The notes under the pieces are model-generated. The model made no database searches and was not told the DNA's origin. It saw only the letters and a list, made by a program, of their open reading frames with translations. A stretch of DNA of 33,463 nt. Origin: Candidatus Sumerlaeota bacterium (GTDB lineage Bacteria; Sumerlaeota; Sumerlaeia; JADFCW01). A program made the position numbers and the translations under genes. The DNA is taken from positions 1 to 33,463 of the forward strand of contig JADFCW010000038.1 of assembly GCA_017161705.1 (NCBI GenBank), given 5' to 3'. Below, in pieces: positions 1-8,776 of the stretch (the first letter of the stretch is position 1; each line of letters opens with the position of its first letter).

Positions 1-18
1 CAAAGCAGAATGCTTTTG

Positions 19-49
19 CTTTGGACTGCGGCAGCCATGCTGCCGCTTT
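19..49 (+). repeat. Dispersed extragenic palindrome, copy 1
   Basis: The element reads CTTTGGACTGCG followed by a palindrome with arms GCGGCAGC and GCTGCCGC around a central CAT, ending in TTT. Related copies lie at 1742-1774, 22738-22769 and 27661-27685. It sits 126 bases beyond the 3' end of the minus-strand sulfatase gene. Directly upstream (2-16) is a second short hairpin, AAAGCA-gaa-TGCTTT. The copies are seen directly; a role as a REP-like element or transcript end is inference. Confidence 0.75.
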
Positions 50-174
50 CCCCCGACAAGTTTCGGCGCACCCAACGTAGCCCGGAGCTCCAACCCGACA
101 CGGAATGTCTATTAAGATGCAGCCATTTCGGCTGGATCTTTTGGCGAAAGAATTTAAACAGGCGGTGCAGAGTC

Positions 175-1593
175 TTATTTTTCCGCGGCGGCTTTCCTGG
201 CCGCTTTTTTGGCGGCGCGCGCACCTGCAGCGCGTTGCGTCTTCCACAGGGGCGGAACCATTTCCGCGTCCCATTTTTCAAACTCGGCCGCAAGTTCCTT
301 CACTTTTTCCGGATGCTGCGGAGCCAGATTGTTGCTTTCGCCGATATCCTTGGACAGGTCGTACAGTTCGGTTTGGTTGCTTTCGCCCTCGATCCATTTC
401 CAGTTGCCTTTGCGAACGGCGCGGCGGTCGCCCTGGCGCCAGACCAGCACCTCGTGGGGCGCGCCGGTTTTTTCATCGAGCAGATACGGCAACAGATTTA
501 CTCCGTCCATCGGGCGGTCGCGCGGAATGTCGCCTCCAGCGGCGGCCAGCGCGGTCGGGAGAATGTCCAGCGAGCTGACCAGTTCGCCGACGACCTGTCC
601 GCCCTCGATCCGGCCTTTCCATTGCAGGGCAAACGGCACGCGGTGGCCGCCTTCATAGAGTTGCCCCTTGTAGCCGCGCAAGGGGGAGTTGGATGACGTG
701 TTTGTGGGCGTCGGACCGCCGTTGTCACTGAGGAAAAACACGAGCGTATTGTCTTCGATAGCCGCCTCGCGTAGTTTGGCCAGCACCGCGCCGATGCCAT
801 CGTCGAGCGCACTGAGCATGGCGTTGTGAATCTGGCGATTTTTATCGGCGACATTTTTAAAGCGGTCGAGATATTTTTGCACAGCCTGCATCGGCGCATG
901 GATGGCGTTGTAGGCGAGATACAGAAAGAACGGACCGCTTTTCTGTTTTTCGATGAAGGCGACAGCCTCGCGCGTGAAGGCCTCGGTGAGATACTCCTTT
1001 TCATCCACCGGCTCGGTGCCGCGCAGAATGAGATTGGCTGGATCGCGCTTCGGATCAAGATAGTCGTGTGCCCCGTGGAGGAAACCGAAGTATTCATCGA
1101 AGCCGCGCTCGAGCGGATGGAATTGCGGCTGCAGTCCCAGATGCCATTTGCCAACCATGCCGGTGGCATAGCCGGCCTTTTTCAACAGATCGGCCAGAGT
1201 GATTTGCGACAGCGGAAGGCCAAACTCCGGCTCCGCATTGTCGGGCGGCCCCGGGTTGAATTCGTGGCCGAAGCGTTGCTGGAAGCGGCCGGTCATCAGG
1301 CCCGCGCGCGTGGGGCTGCAGACGGGACAAGAGACGTGACCGTCGGTGAATTGCACGCCGTTGCGTGCGATCGAGTCCATATTCGGCGTCGGCACATCCT
1401 TCAAGCCCTGATAGCCCACGTCGCCGTAGCCCTGATCGTCCGTCAGAATGACGATGATATTGGGTTTGCGCGGGACGGGTGCGGCGAAAAGAGTACTGGT
1501 CTGCGCGGCCACTGCGCCGGCGGCTGCCATTTTGATAAGATCGCGCCTGCAAACGCCGGAAGTCACGCTGGCTTGTTTTTGCTGGGAGCTCAT
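175..1593 (-). CDS. Tat-exported sulfatase (arylsulfatase A-like)
   Basis: A 472-residue type I sulfatase, predicted to hydrolyse sulfate esters outside the cytoplasm. The N-terminus carries a twin-arginine motif (CRRDLIK) followed by an Ala-rich hydrophobic stretch ending near LFAAP. The catalytic core is complete: ILTDDQGYGD (metal aspartates), CSPTRAG with the Cys that is converted to formylglycine, VGKWHLG, an AIHAPM histidine, FLSDNGG, and the later PLRGYKG lysine. The substrate cannot be read from sequence; steroid, glycan or polysaccharide sulfates are all possible. An AGAGGG ribosome site lies 8-13 bases before the ATG. The C-terminus ends in an unusual Ala/Lys/Arg-rich tail of about 20 residues. 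No sulfatase-modifying enzyme is in the window. It lies downstream of the PHP gene on the same strand, 198 bases away. Confidence 0.95.
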   Translation of the reverse strand: MSSQQKQASVTSGVCRRDLIKMAAAGAVAAQTSTLFAAPVPRKPNIIVILTDDQGYGDVGYQGLKDVPTPNMDSIARNGVQFTDGHVSCPVCSPTRAGLMTGRFQQRFGHEFNPGPPDNAEPEFGLPLSQITLADLLKKAGYATGMVGKWHLGLQPQFHPLERGFDEYFGFLHGAHDYLDPKRDPANLILRGTEPVDEKEYLTEAFTREAVAFIEKQKSGPFFLYLAYNAIHAPMQAVQKYLDRFKNVADKNRQIHNAMLSALDDGIGAVLAKLREAAIEDNTLVFFLSDNGGPTPTNTSSNSPLRGYKGQLYEGGHRVPFALQWKGRIEGGQVVGELVSSLDILPTALAAAGGDIPRDRPMDGVNLLPYLLDEKTGAPHEVLVWRQGDRRAVRKGNWKWIEGESNQTELYDLSKDIGESNNLAPQHPEKVKELAAEFEKWDAEMVPPLWKTQRAAGARAAKKAARKAAAEK

Positions 1594-1741
1594 GGTTTCT
1601 ATCCCTCTTGCGAGTGTTCACTGCTTTAAATGAGACGCCCCTGCCGCTCTGCGGTTTTGCCTTGATAGTTCCCTGTATAACAAAAAAGCGTTATGCTTGC
1701 CATGCCAGCCCGCCTTTGGTATATTCAAGATCATTGGACGC

Positions 1742-1774
1742 AAGGCGACAGCATGGCTGCCCCGCAGTCCAAAG
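1742..1774 (-). repeat. Dispersed extragenic palindrome, copy 2
   Basis: Read on the minus strand this is CTTTGGACTGCG, then GGGCAGCCATGCTGTCGCC. It matches copy 1 across the unpaired CTTTGGACTGCG arm and the CAGCCATGCTG core, with a few changes in the outer stem. It starts 18 bases past the 3' end of the PHP gene and lies within the 198-base gap before the sulfatase start. Confidence 0.75.
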
Positions 1775-1791
1775 CGCCTATCTAGCGCATT

Positions 1792-2688
1792 TTACCTGTG
1801 CTCTTGCGCGGCCAGAGATTCTCTCAGATTCTGAAATAACCGATACGGAACGCGCAGGTTGCCCCGACCGCGGCCCAACAGGACATCGGGCCGAATCGTG
1901 CCGTGAAAATCCGTGCCGCCTGTCGCCAGCAACCCGTGGCGCCGAGCCAGTTCCAGGTAAAATTGGATGTCCGCTTCCGTGAATTCGGAATAGTAGGCCT
2001 CGATTCCCGCCAGGCCGTCGCGCTTGAACTGCACCAGTGCCGCCTCGAACGCATCGGGCGACATTCTCATATAGGTCGGATGCGCCAGCACGGCCAAGCC
2101 GCCGGCATCGCGGATCAACTCGATGGCCACTTTAGGCGTCAGACGGTAGCGTTCGCAATAGGCCGGCCGGCCGCGCCCCAAAAAACGGTCGAAGGCTTCC
2201 TCGAAGGTAGCCACGACGCCTTTTTGTATCAGGGCTTTGGCCACGTGCGGCCGCCCAATGATGTTCTCGCCCGCGAACGCCTTGATCTCGTCCAGTTCGA
2301 TTCGCACCCCCAGCATCTGGAGCTTGCGGATCATCCGTTCGTTGCGTTCATTGCGGCCTTTGACAATGTCGGCCAACGCCTTGCGCAGCGGCGCGTAATC
2401 TGCGCGAATGCCATAGCCAAGCAGATGGACCGTGCGCTTTTGGAATTCGAGGCTGATTTCGACGCCGGCAAGTGTTTCGATGCGGTGAAAGGCCCCGGCT
2501 GCCAGAAATTCTTCGAGGCCCGCGATGGTATCGTGGTCGGTCAGCGCGACAGCGGCCAGCCCGACACCTTTGGCCGCGGCGACCAGCTGCGAAGGCGTCA
2601 GCGAGCCGTCGGAAAATGTGCTGTGCGTGTGAAGATCAATCCATTTGCGGGCGGGGCGTTTGGGACGTGTGCAACGTGGTGGGGGCAT
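1792..2688 (-). CDS. PHP-domain metal-dependent phosphoesterase (YciV/TrpH type)
   Basis: A 298-residue protein with a complete PHP active site: IDLHTHSTFSDG near residue 17, LTDHDT near 49, the GVEIS glutamate, a conserved HP near residue 202 (VLAHPTY), and GTDFHG near the C-terminus. The family (E. coli YciV, RNase AM; nucleoside 3',5'-bisphosphate phosphatase) hydrolyses phosphodiesters or 3'-phosphates in nucleic acid and pAp turnover, using a tri-metal centre in the cytoplasm. Length matches the family. No good ribosome-binding site is visible before the ATG, and the first 15 residues are basic and Pro-rich, so the true start could be slightly downstream. It is divergent from murJ across a 412-base gap. 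Confidence 0.9.
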   Translation of the reverse strand: MPPPRCTRPKRPARKWIDLHTHSTFSDGSLTPSQLVAAAKGVGLAAVALTDHDTIAGLEEFLAAGAFHRIETLAGVEISLEFQKRTVHLLGYGIRADYAPLRKALADIVKGRNERNERMIRKLQMLGVRIELDEIKAFAGENIIGRPHVAKALIQKGVVATFEEAFDRFLGRGRPAYCERYRLTPKVAIELIRDAGGLAVLAHPTYMRMSPDAFEAALVQFKRDGLAGIEAYYSEFTEADIQFYLELARRHGLLATGGTDFHGTIRPDVLLGRGRGNLRVPYRLFQNLRESLAAQEHR

Positions 2689-3100
2689 GCTGAGTCCATA
2701 ACGTTGAGGCTTTATGGAATTCCTATGATGTTCATTTACCGACCGACGCGGTTCCTTCGTGTCATAGCGGTTTGATCCTTACCAATTTCGAGCTGAGCCG
2801 CGTCCGGCTTTTTGTGATCCGGTCGTGAAGTTTTCTGAATTCATGTCCCGCTTTCCCCCTCGGCCATTCTTGCCAATTATGAACGTCTTCGACGATAGGA
2901 TCGTGCCGGACTTTCGATTCCAGGGAGCACTTTTTCCAAGGGCAAATTATTAGCACGCCTTCTTCACAGCACCAATCTCTTTCCTTTACCCCCCTATCGT
3001 TTTCCTGCGGCCTTGATTCTTGACTTTTCCTTCGCGCTCCTTTTCAAACCGTTCTGATTGAAGCTTACACCACACACCGAAGGCGGTCAAAACAAAACGG
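2689..3100. other. 412-base divergent intergenic region (PHP / murJ)
   Basis: This region separates the divergent PHP and murJ genes and must carry promoters for both. It is more AT-rich than its surroundings. A TTGACT at 3020-3025 could be a -35 element for murJ, but no convincing -10 follows at 17 bases. A 64-codon minus-strand ORF (2762-2956) has no ribosome-binding site and no recognisable motif. No hairpin or RNA gene stands out. Confidence 0.5.
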
Positions 3101-4672
3101 ATGGGGCGGAAAAGGCAAATGCTGGGAGCGGCCGGCATCATCAGCGCCGCCACGGCTGCCAGCCGCGTTCTCGGCGTGGTGCGCGACGCCCTGATAAATG
3201 CCCACCTCGGCGCCTCCAGCTACAACGACGTCTTCCGTATCGCCTCGACCATCCCCAACATCGCCCGCCGCGTCCTGGGCGAGGGGGCGCTGTCGGCCTT
3301 CATCGTGCCGGTCGTGGCCGACGTCCGCCGCCGGAAAGGCGAAGCCGCCGCCTGGCACACGGTGTATAACGCCTTCAACCTGTTTGCCGTGATTACGCTG
3401 GCCATGACCGTAATCGGCTGTATCTTTGCGGAACCGCTTTTCACGCTTTACAGCGGCGCGCGCTACTACGTCGAAGGCCAGAGCGAGCTGGCCCGACTGG
3501 GGGTTTCTCTGACCCGCGTGATGTTTCCCTCGTTGATGCTTCTGGCGCTGGTCGCGCTTCTGATGGGCGTCTGCCACACCCTCGGTCATTTTCTGATGCC
3601 GGCTCTCGGGTCGGCGCTCTTGAACATCGTGATGATTGCCGCAGCGCTGATATTTTTCCGGCTTGGCGACACGTCATTTCTGTACGTGCAGGCATGGGCC
3701 GTTGTCATCGGGATGACCGTGCGGCTGCTGGTTTTGTTTCCGCCGCTGATTCGGCGCGGGTTTCGCTGGAAGCCTGTTTTCCAGCCGCGCGAGGAAGGCT
3801 TCGTTACTCTCTCGTCGAAAATGCCTGCGGCCATGTATGCGACCGCCGTGGCGCAGATCAATATTGCCGTCTCCTATGGCCTGGCGGTTTGGCTGGACAA
3901 AGGCGGCGTGGCTTATCTTTACAACAGCCAGCACCTGATTCAGATGCCGCTGGCGTTGTTCGCCAGCGCCCTTTCGACCGTTCTGTTGCCGCAGCTGGCC
4001 CATGTCGTTCTGGAGGACGATCGCGCGGAGCTGCGCAATATCATGTCGTTTTCCTTTCGCGGCATTCTCCTGATTTTTATGCCCGCTACGATCGGTCTCA
4101 TGGTTCTTGCCTCTCCGATTGTCCAACTTCTTTTCGAATACCGCAAATGGACTGCCGAGGCAACGGCGCAGACCGCGTCAGTGCTGGTCTGGTATAGCGC
4201 CGGCATGGTGCCCATTGCGGCCCAGCGCATTCTGATCCCGCTCTATTATGCGCAAAAAGACATGAGCACGCCGGTGAAATTCGGCGCCTGGACCATGCTA
4301 GCGAACATCCTTTTCAGTCTTGTGCTCATGTGGCCGTTGCGCTTTGCGGGTCTGGCTTTGGCCGGTTCTCTGGCCGCGGGGCTGAACACGTGGCTTCTAT
4401 GGCGCGGACTGACCCCGCGCTTCGGGCGCGATTTTGCCGGCGATGTCGCCACCCCTGCGCTCAAATGCCTAGCCTGTGCTCTGGTGATGGGCGCGGTGTG
4501 CTGGGGCGGTTTTGCGGCCACCCGCCAGTGGCTGCATCCGCACGGCCCGGTCCTGCTGGCTCTCGCCATTCTGTTCTGGATCGCGGTCAGCATTGCGGTG
4601 TATATTCTGGCCGCTCGAATCGCCGGCCTCTGGGATCGCCGCATTATCGCCATGATGCTGAAACAAGGATAA
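3101..4672 (+). CDS. murJ: MurJ, lipid II flippase (MviN family)
   Basis: A 523-residue polytopic inner-membrane protein of the MOP superfamily. It flips lipid-linked peptidoglycan precursor to the periplasmic face. Family signatures are clear: GAAGIISAATAASRVLGVVRDALINAHLG in the first 40 residues (helix 1, with the conserved Arg residues), FRIASTIPNIARRVLGEGALSAFIVPV in the next 40, and about 14 hydrophobic segments to the C-terminus. Length is normal. The ATG at 3101 has no strong ribosome site; an in-frame ATG at 3119 is an alternative that starts directly at the conserved region. The gene is followed after 8 bases by a methyltransferase gene, suggesting co-transcription. Confidence 0.95.
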   Translation: MGRKRQMLGAAGIISAATAASRVLGVVRDALINAHLGASSYNDVFRIASTIPNIARRVLGEGALSAFIVPVVADVRRRKGEAAAWHTVYNAFNLFAVITLAMTVIGCIFAEPLFTLYSGARYYVEGQSELARLGVSLTRVMFPSLMLLALVALLMGVCHTLGHFLMPALGSALLNIVMIAAALIFFRLGDTSFLYVQAWAVVIGMTVRLLVLFPPLIRRGFRWKPVFQPREEGFVTLSSKMPAAMYATAVAQINIAVSYGLAVWLDKGGVAYLYNSQHLIQMPLALFASALSTVLLPQLAHVVLEDDRAELRNIMSFSFRGILLIFMPATIGLMVLASPIVQLLFEYRKWTAEATAQTASVLVWYSAGMVPIAAQRILIPLYYAQKDMSTPVKFGAWTMLANILFSLVLMWPLRFAGLALAGSLAAGLNTWLLWRGLTPRFGRDFAGDVATPALKCLACALVMGAVCWGGFAATRQWLHPHGPVLLALAILFWIAVSIAVYILAARIAGLWDRRIIAMMLKQG

Positions 4673-4680
4673 CCGGCCCT

Positions 4681-5481
4681 ATGAACCTCTCGCTTGCCAT
4701 TGCGCGCTGGCGCGTTTCGCTGAAGACCTTTCCCGCTCTACTGCGCGATGCCTTCAACTACATTCGTTTCCGCCGGATGATCTTTCACCGAAAAGATATC
4801 CTCGACCACGGCATCGCGCAGATCGAATGGGTCAATCCGCGTCAAGCCCTCGAACGCATCCACCACTACCGTTTTCCCGACACACCCTGGCCCGAACAGC
4901 AGTCGCTCGCCATCGAACTTGCTCCCGACTGCGACGGCCTCGAAACCATGCTCCTCGGCCTTATCTGCCGCATTTCCCACCCTTATGCTATTTTCGAGAT
5001 CGGCACCTACGAAGGTCGTACCGCCAATGTCTTTGCCCTTCACTCGCCGCCTGAGTGCAAAATTTTCACGCTCGATTTGCCCCCGGACTTTTCCGGCCCT
5101 ACCCGCTTTGCCATCGAACGGGGCGACCGGAAGTGGCTGTCGAAGGAAGGAACCGCCCTGGGGTGCCGGCTAGGCAAGCTCCCCTACAAGGCCGACAACC
5201 GCAAGATCGAGCAGCTGTTCGGCGATTCTGCGGCGTTCGACTACACGCCCTACCGCGGCCGCATGGACCTTGTCTTCGTGGACGGCGCGCATTCCTACGA
5301 TTATGTGATGTCGGACGTGGAAAACGCCCTGACGCTTTTGACGCCCCGCGGCTTCATCCTCCTGCACGACTTCCTCACTCATGCCGGCGTCACTCTGGCA
5401 GCCATTGTATTGCGCCAGCGCCACGACGTTGTCCACATTGCGCAAACCTCATTTGCCGTCTTGTTTCCAAAACAACCTTGA
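4681..5481 (+). CDS. Class I SAM-dependent methyltransferase (Methyltransf_24-like)
   Basis: A 266-residue cytoplasmic protein. The SAM-binding motif I is IFEIGTYEGRTANVFA near residue 100, followed by the acidic strand end (IFTLDLPP). A later core strand reads DLVFVDGAHSYDYVMSDVENAL, then LTPRGFILLHDF, the pattern of the Methyltransf_24 family often found with cell-surface or glycan genes. The reading frame is open far upstream inside murJ, but the ATG at 4681, 8 bases after the murJ stop, is the natural start because the upstream part translates the wrong frame of murJ. The substrate is unknown; coupling to murJ hints at an envelope or lipid-linked substrate, which is inference only. Confidence 0.85.
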   Translation: MNLSLAIARWRVSLKTFPALLRDAFNYIRFRRMIFHRKDILDHGIAQIEWVNPRQALERIHHYRFPDTPWPEQQSLAIELAPDCDGLETMLLGLICRISHPYAIFEIGTYEGRTANVFALHSPPECKIFTLDLPPDFSGPTRFAIERGDRKWLSKEGTALGCRLGKLPYKADNRKIEQLFGDSAAFDYTPYRGRMDLVFVDGAHSYDYVMSDVENALTLLTPRGFILLHDFLTHAGVTLAAIVLRQRHDVVHIAQTSFAVLFPKQP

Positions 5482-5579
5482 CAGTGCCCAATCTCTTTCA
5501 AAAGCATCCCCCTGGACCCCGGTGATCGCCGTGCCGGCACCGTCTGCCGCGTGTCGGGCAAGCGGCAAGGACATTGCCA

Positions 5580-8500
5580 ATGATGGTTTCTCTTGAAACA
5601 CCCCGAGAACAGATCACGCAACGGGTTCAACACTTTTTGGCCAACAAGGATTTTTACCTCTCCCCCATCTACAAGGAGACTGCCGCCCGCCAGGAGTTGA
5701 TTGACCCCTTTTTCGCCGCTCTCGGCTGGGACATCCGCAATGAGCGCCGGGTTGCACCCCAATATCGGGAAGTGGTGACCGAGGAATCGCTCGAGGTCGA
5801 AGGCTACCGCAAGGTGCCGGACTACGTGTTTCGCGTCGGGCCGTCGCCCAAATTCTTCGTCGAGGCCAAAAAGCCGGCCGTCTCCATCGAGGACAACCCG
5901 GCGCCGGCCTACCAACTCCGCCGTTATGCCTGGACGGCCAAACTCCCTCTTTCCATATTGACCAATTTCCGCGAGTTCGCCGTCTATGACTGCCGGATTC
6001 GGCCCTATGACACCGACAAGACCTCGGCGGCGCGCATCCGCTACTACACCTGCGAACAATATGCCGACCGATGGGAGGAGATCGCCGGTCTTTTCTCGCG
6101 CGACGCCGTCTGGTCGGGGACCTTCGATCGCTTCGCCCACGCGGAAACCGGCAAGCGGGGCACAGGCACCGTGGACGAAGAGTTTCTCCGGGAAATCGAG
6201 TCGTGGCGCGACATTCTCGCCCGCAATATCGCCCTGCGCAATCCCGACCTTGCTGTCGAGGCACTCAACGTGGCCGTTCAGCGCACAGTGGACCGCCTGG
6301 TTTTCCTTCGCATCTGCGAGGATCGCGGGATCGAGGAATACGGGCAGTTGCAGGGTCTTCTCAGCCGCGAAGGCGTCTATAGGGCCTTGTGCGAGATTTT
6401 CTATCGCGCCGACCACCGCTACAATTCCGGCTTGTTTCACTTCCAGAAGGAGCCGGACCGGCAGGAACCGCCCGACGAGCTCACCCTGCGCCTTCATGTG
6501 GATGACAAGCCGCTAAAGGATATTATCCGCAATCTATACTTCCCTGCCTCGCCCTACGAATTCTCCGTCTTGCCCGCCGATGTTCTTGGGCAAGTCTATG
6601 AGCAATTCCTCGGCAAGGTTATTCGGTTGACGCCGGCCCATCAGACCAAAGTCGAGGATAAGCCCGAGGTGCGCAAGGCCGGCGGCGTGTATTATACCCC
6701 GACGTTCATTGTGGAATATATTGTGAAACACACGGTGGGCCAACTGCTCGAAGGAAAATCTCCTGGCGACATTGCCGGCGACCGCTCGCCGACTCGTTGC
6801 CTCCGCATTATGGATCCGGCGTGCGGGTCGGGGTCTTTTCTGCTGGGCGCTTACGAGTATCTGCTCACCTGGTATCGCGATTGGTATGTCAACGACGGTC
6901 CCGAAAAGTGGGCATCCGGCAAGACCGCCCGTTTGATTCGCCTCTACAACGGCGATTGGCGGCTGACTGTTTCTGAGCGCAAGCGAATTCTTCTGACGCA
7001 CATTTTTGGCGTGGACATTGACCCTCAAGCCGTCGAGGTCTCCAAACTCTCGCTCCTGCTCAAAGTGCTGGAGGGCGAAAACGAGCGCTCGCTGGCTCAT
7101 CAGATGGAACTCATTGGCGAGCGCGTCCTCCCCGATCTTGGCCGCAACATCCAATGCGGGAACAGCCTGATTGGGCCGGAATATTTCACCGAGCAGTTGG
7201 TCAACGACGGCGAGGAGCTGAAACGGATCAATCCGCTGGACTGGCCGGCGCGCTTCCCCGACGCCGTCGAAGCGGGCGGGTTCGATTGCGTCATCGGTAA
7301 CCCGCCCTATGTGCGCCAGGAGCAACTGGGGGTGGTGAAAGAGTACCTCAGCCGACACTACCGCTCATTCAAGGCCACCGCCGACCTGTATGTCATGTTT
7401 GTGGAAAAAGGCCACAGGTTGCTTCGCCCAGGCGGCGTATTCGGGATGATTCTCTCGAACAAATGGCTGCGCGCCGCGTATGGAGCGCCGCTTCGGGCTT
7501 TCTTGCAGGAGCACGCTTCCATCGGGCAGGTAATAGACTTGGCCGGGTGGCCGGTTTTTTCCGGCGTTACCGTCCGTCCCATTATTCTCATCACGCGCGT
7601 CCCGGCGAAGCCCCGCCGCGCGCTGACGTATCTCCCGCCGCTGCCGATCGAAAAATTCCGCTCGATCGAGTCGGGAGACGACCTGGCCCAATTTGTCAGG
7701 AAAGAATCTGTCCGTCTTCCCCAGACCAGCCTGTCGCAGACAGGATGGTCCTTTGCCCCGCCGCTTCAAAAGCAGATTCTCGAACGGATGAAACGGAACG
7801 CCGTTCCGTTGAAAGAATATATTCACAGCCGACCTTACAGGGGACTGATAACAGGGCTCAACAAAGCCTTCCTTATAGACCGAAAGACGCGCGACCGTCT
7901 GGTCGCGCGGAACCGCCGCGCCGCCGAAATCATCAAACCGGTCCTCGCGGGGCGCGATGTTCGCCGCTTCTCCATTCGCTTCAACGAGCAATATCTCCTC
8001 TGGACGTACATCGGAGTGCCCATCAAAAGATATCCCGCCGTGCTGGCCCACCTCAAGCCGTTTCAATCCCTATTGTCCAAGCGTTGGGATCGCGGCAACA
8101 CATGGTGGGAACTTCGTGCGTGCGATTACTACGAGCGATTCGAGAAACCCAAGATCATCTACCCGGATATCGCCACGACATGCCGCTTTGCTCTCGACCG
8201 CACCGGTTACTTTGGCGTCAACACGACGTATTTTCTTCCCACCGACGATTTGTGTCTGCTGGGCATCCTGAATTCGCGCCTGAGCAACTTCTACTTCGGG
8301 GCCACATGCGCGGGTCTCGAAGGCGACGGACAGGTCTATCTCCGTTTTTTCTCCCAATACGTCGAAGGCTTTCCTCTCCCGCCGCTGGATGCTGCATCGC
8401 CATCCGATCGCAAGCGGAAAGCGCGGCTGGTTCAGCTGGTCGAACAAATGATTGCTTTACAGGAACAATTGCAAACGGCAACGGAACCGCGCAGCCGCGA

Positions 8501-8627
8501 GCTGCTGCAGCGCCAGGCCGAGCATACCGACCGCGAGATAGATCGCGTGGTCTATGATCTTTACGGACTGACCGACGCTGAAATCGCCTTCGTCGAGCAG
8601 AGAAACCCCGTCGCCGAACTCATGTAG
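5580..8627 (+). CDS. Single-chain type IIG restriction endonuclease/adenine methyltransferase
   Basis: A 1015-residue protein combining cleavage and modification. Near the N-terminus is a PD-(D/E)xK nuclease signature: P80-D81 and E95-A-K97. A helical connector follows (residues about 190-330). The gamma-type N6-adenine methyltransferase has motif I DPACGSGSFL at D412, a metal/SAM acidic IFGVDIDPQAVEVSKLSLLL block, and catalytic NPPY at N574. A TaqI/Eco57I-like target-recognition region follows, with an end typical of this class (VYDLYGLTDAEI). The start was chosen at ATG 5580 because AAGGA (5567-5571) lies 8 bases before it; a TTG at 5574 is the alternative. No separate specificity, methylase or nuclease gene is adjacent. 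It follows the methyltransferase gene by 98 bases. Confidence 0.9.
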   Translation: MMVSLETPREQITQRVQHFLANKDFYLSPIYKETAARQELIDPFFAALGWDIRNERRVAPQYREVVTEESLEVEGYRKVPDYVFRVGPSPKFFVEAKKPAVSIEDNPAPAYQLRRYAWTAKLPLSILTNFREFAVYDCRIRPYDTDKTSAARIRYYTCEQYADRWEEIAGLFSRDAVWSGTFDRFAHAETGKRGTGTVDEEFLREIESWRDILARNIALRNPDLAVEALNVAVQRTVDRLVFLRICEDRGIEEYGQLQGLLSREGVYRALCEIFYRADHRYNSGLFHFQKEPDRQEPPDELTLRLHVDDKPLKDIIRNLYFPASPYEFSVLPADVLGQVYEQFLGKVIRLTPAHQTKVEDKPEVRKAGGVYYTPTFIVEYIVKHTVGQLLEGKSPGDIAGDRSPTRCLRIMDPACGSGSFLLGAYEYLLTWYRDWYVNDGPEKWASGKTARLIRLYNGDWRLTVSERKRILLTHIFGVDIDPQAVEVSKLSLLLKVLEGENERSLAHQMELIGERVLPDLGRNIQCGNSLIGPEYFTEQLVNDGEELKRINPLDWPARFPDAVEAGGFDCVIGNPPYVRQEQLGVVKEYLSRHYRSFKATADLYVMFVEKGHRLLRPGGVFGMILSNKWLRAAYGAPLRAFLQEHASIGQVIDLAGWPVFSGVTVRPIILITRVPAKPRRALTYLPPLPIEKFRSIESGDDLAQFVRKESVRLPQTSLSQTGWSFAPPLQKQILERMKRNAVPLKEYIHSRPYRGLITGLNKAFLIDRKTRDRLVARNRRAAEIIKPVLAGRDVRRFSIRFNEQYLLWTYIGVPIKRYPAVLAHLKPFQSLLSKRWDRGNTWWELRACDYYERFEKPKIIYPDIATTCRFALDRTGYFGVNTTYFLPTDDLCLLGILNSRLSNFYFGATCAGLEGDGQVYLRFFSQYVEGFPLPPLDAASPSDRKRKARLVQLVEQMIALQEQLQTATEPRSRELLQRQAEHTDREIDRVVYDLYGLTDAEIAFVEQRNPVAELM

Positions 8628-8629
8628 AA

Positions 8630-8662
8630 TCCTGCCTTTCCCTGGTGCGTTGAATGGCAGGA
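8630..8662 (+). terminator. Possible stem-loop after the type IIG gene
   Basis: TCCTGCC (8630-8636) and GGCAGGA (8656-8662) form a perfect 7-bp inverted repeat around a 19-base loop, starting 2 bases after the stop codon. No T-run follows on the plus strand, so this is at most a weak or factor-assisted transcript end. Confidence 0.25.
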
Positions 8663-8711
8663 AAAGCGCGTCTACAACAACCGCGACATTTCTGTCCCGG
8701 TCCGTTAGCGG

Positions 8712-8752
8712 CAAAAAGAAAAACCTCGCGCCGTTCGGGACAGGAGCGTCCC
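8712..8752 (-). terminator. Possible weak terminator for the C45 hydrolase gene
   Basis: On the minus strand, GGGAC and GTCCC (8737-8752 on the plus strand) can pair with a 6-base loop. A T-rich run follows about 13 bases later (plus-strand A-rich 8712-8722). The distance between stem and T-run is too long for a textbook terminator. It lies about 25 bases past the stop of the minus-strand gene. Confidence 0.22.
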
Positions 8753-8776
8753 CCCGCCTCTATCGCCAAGTGAACC

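Noticed and set aside
2762-2956. A 64-codon minus-strand frame in the PHP/murJ gap
   Set aside because: No ribosome site, no conserved motif, and it occupies the region where the divergent promoters must lie.
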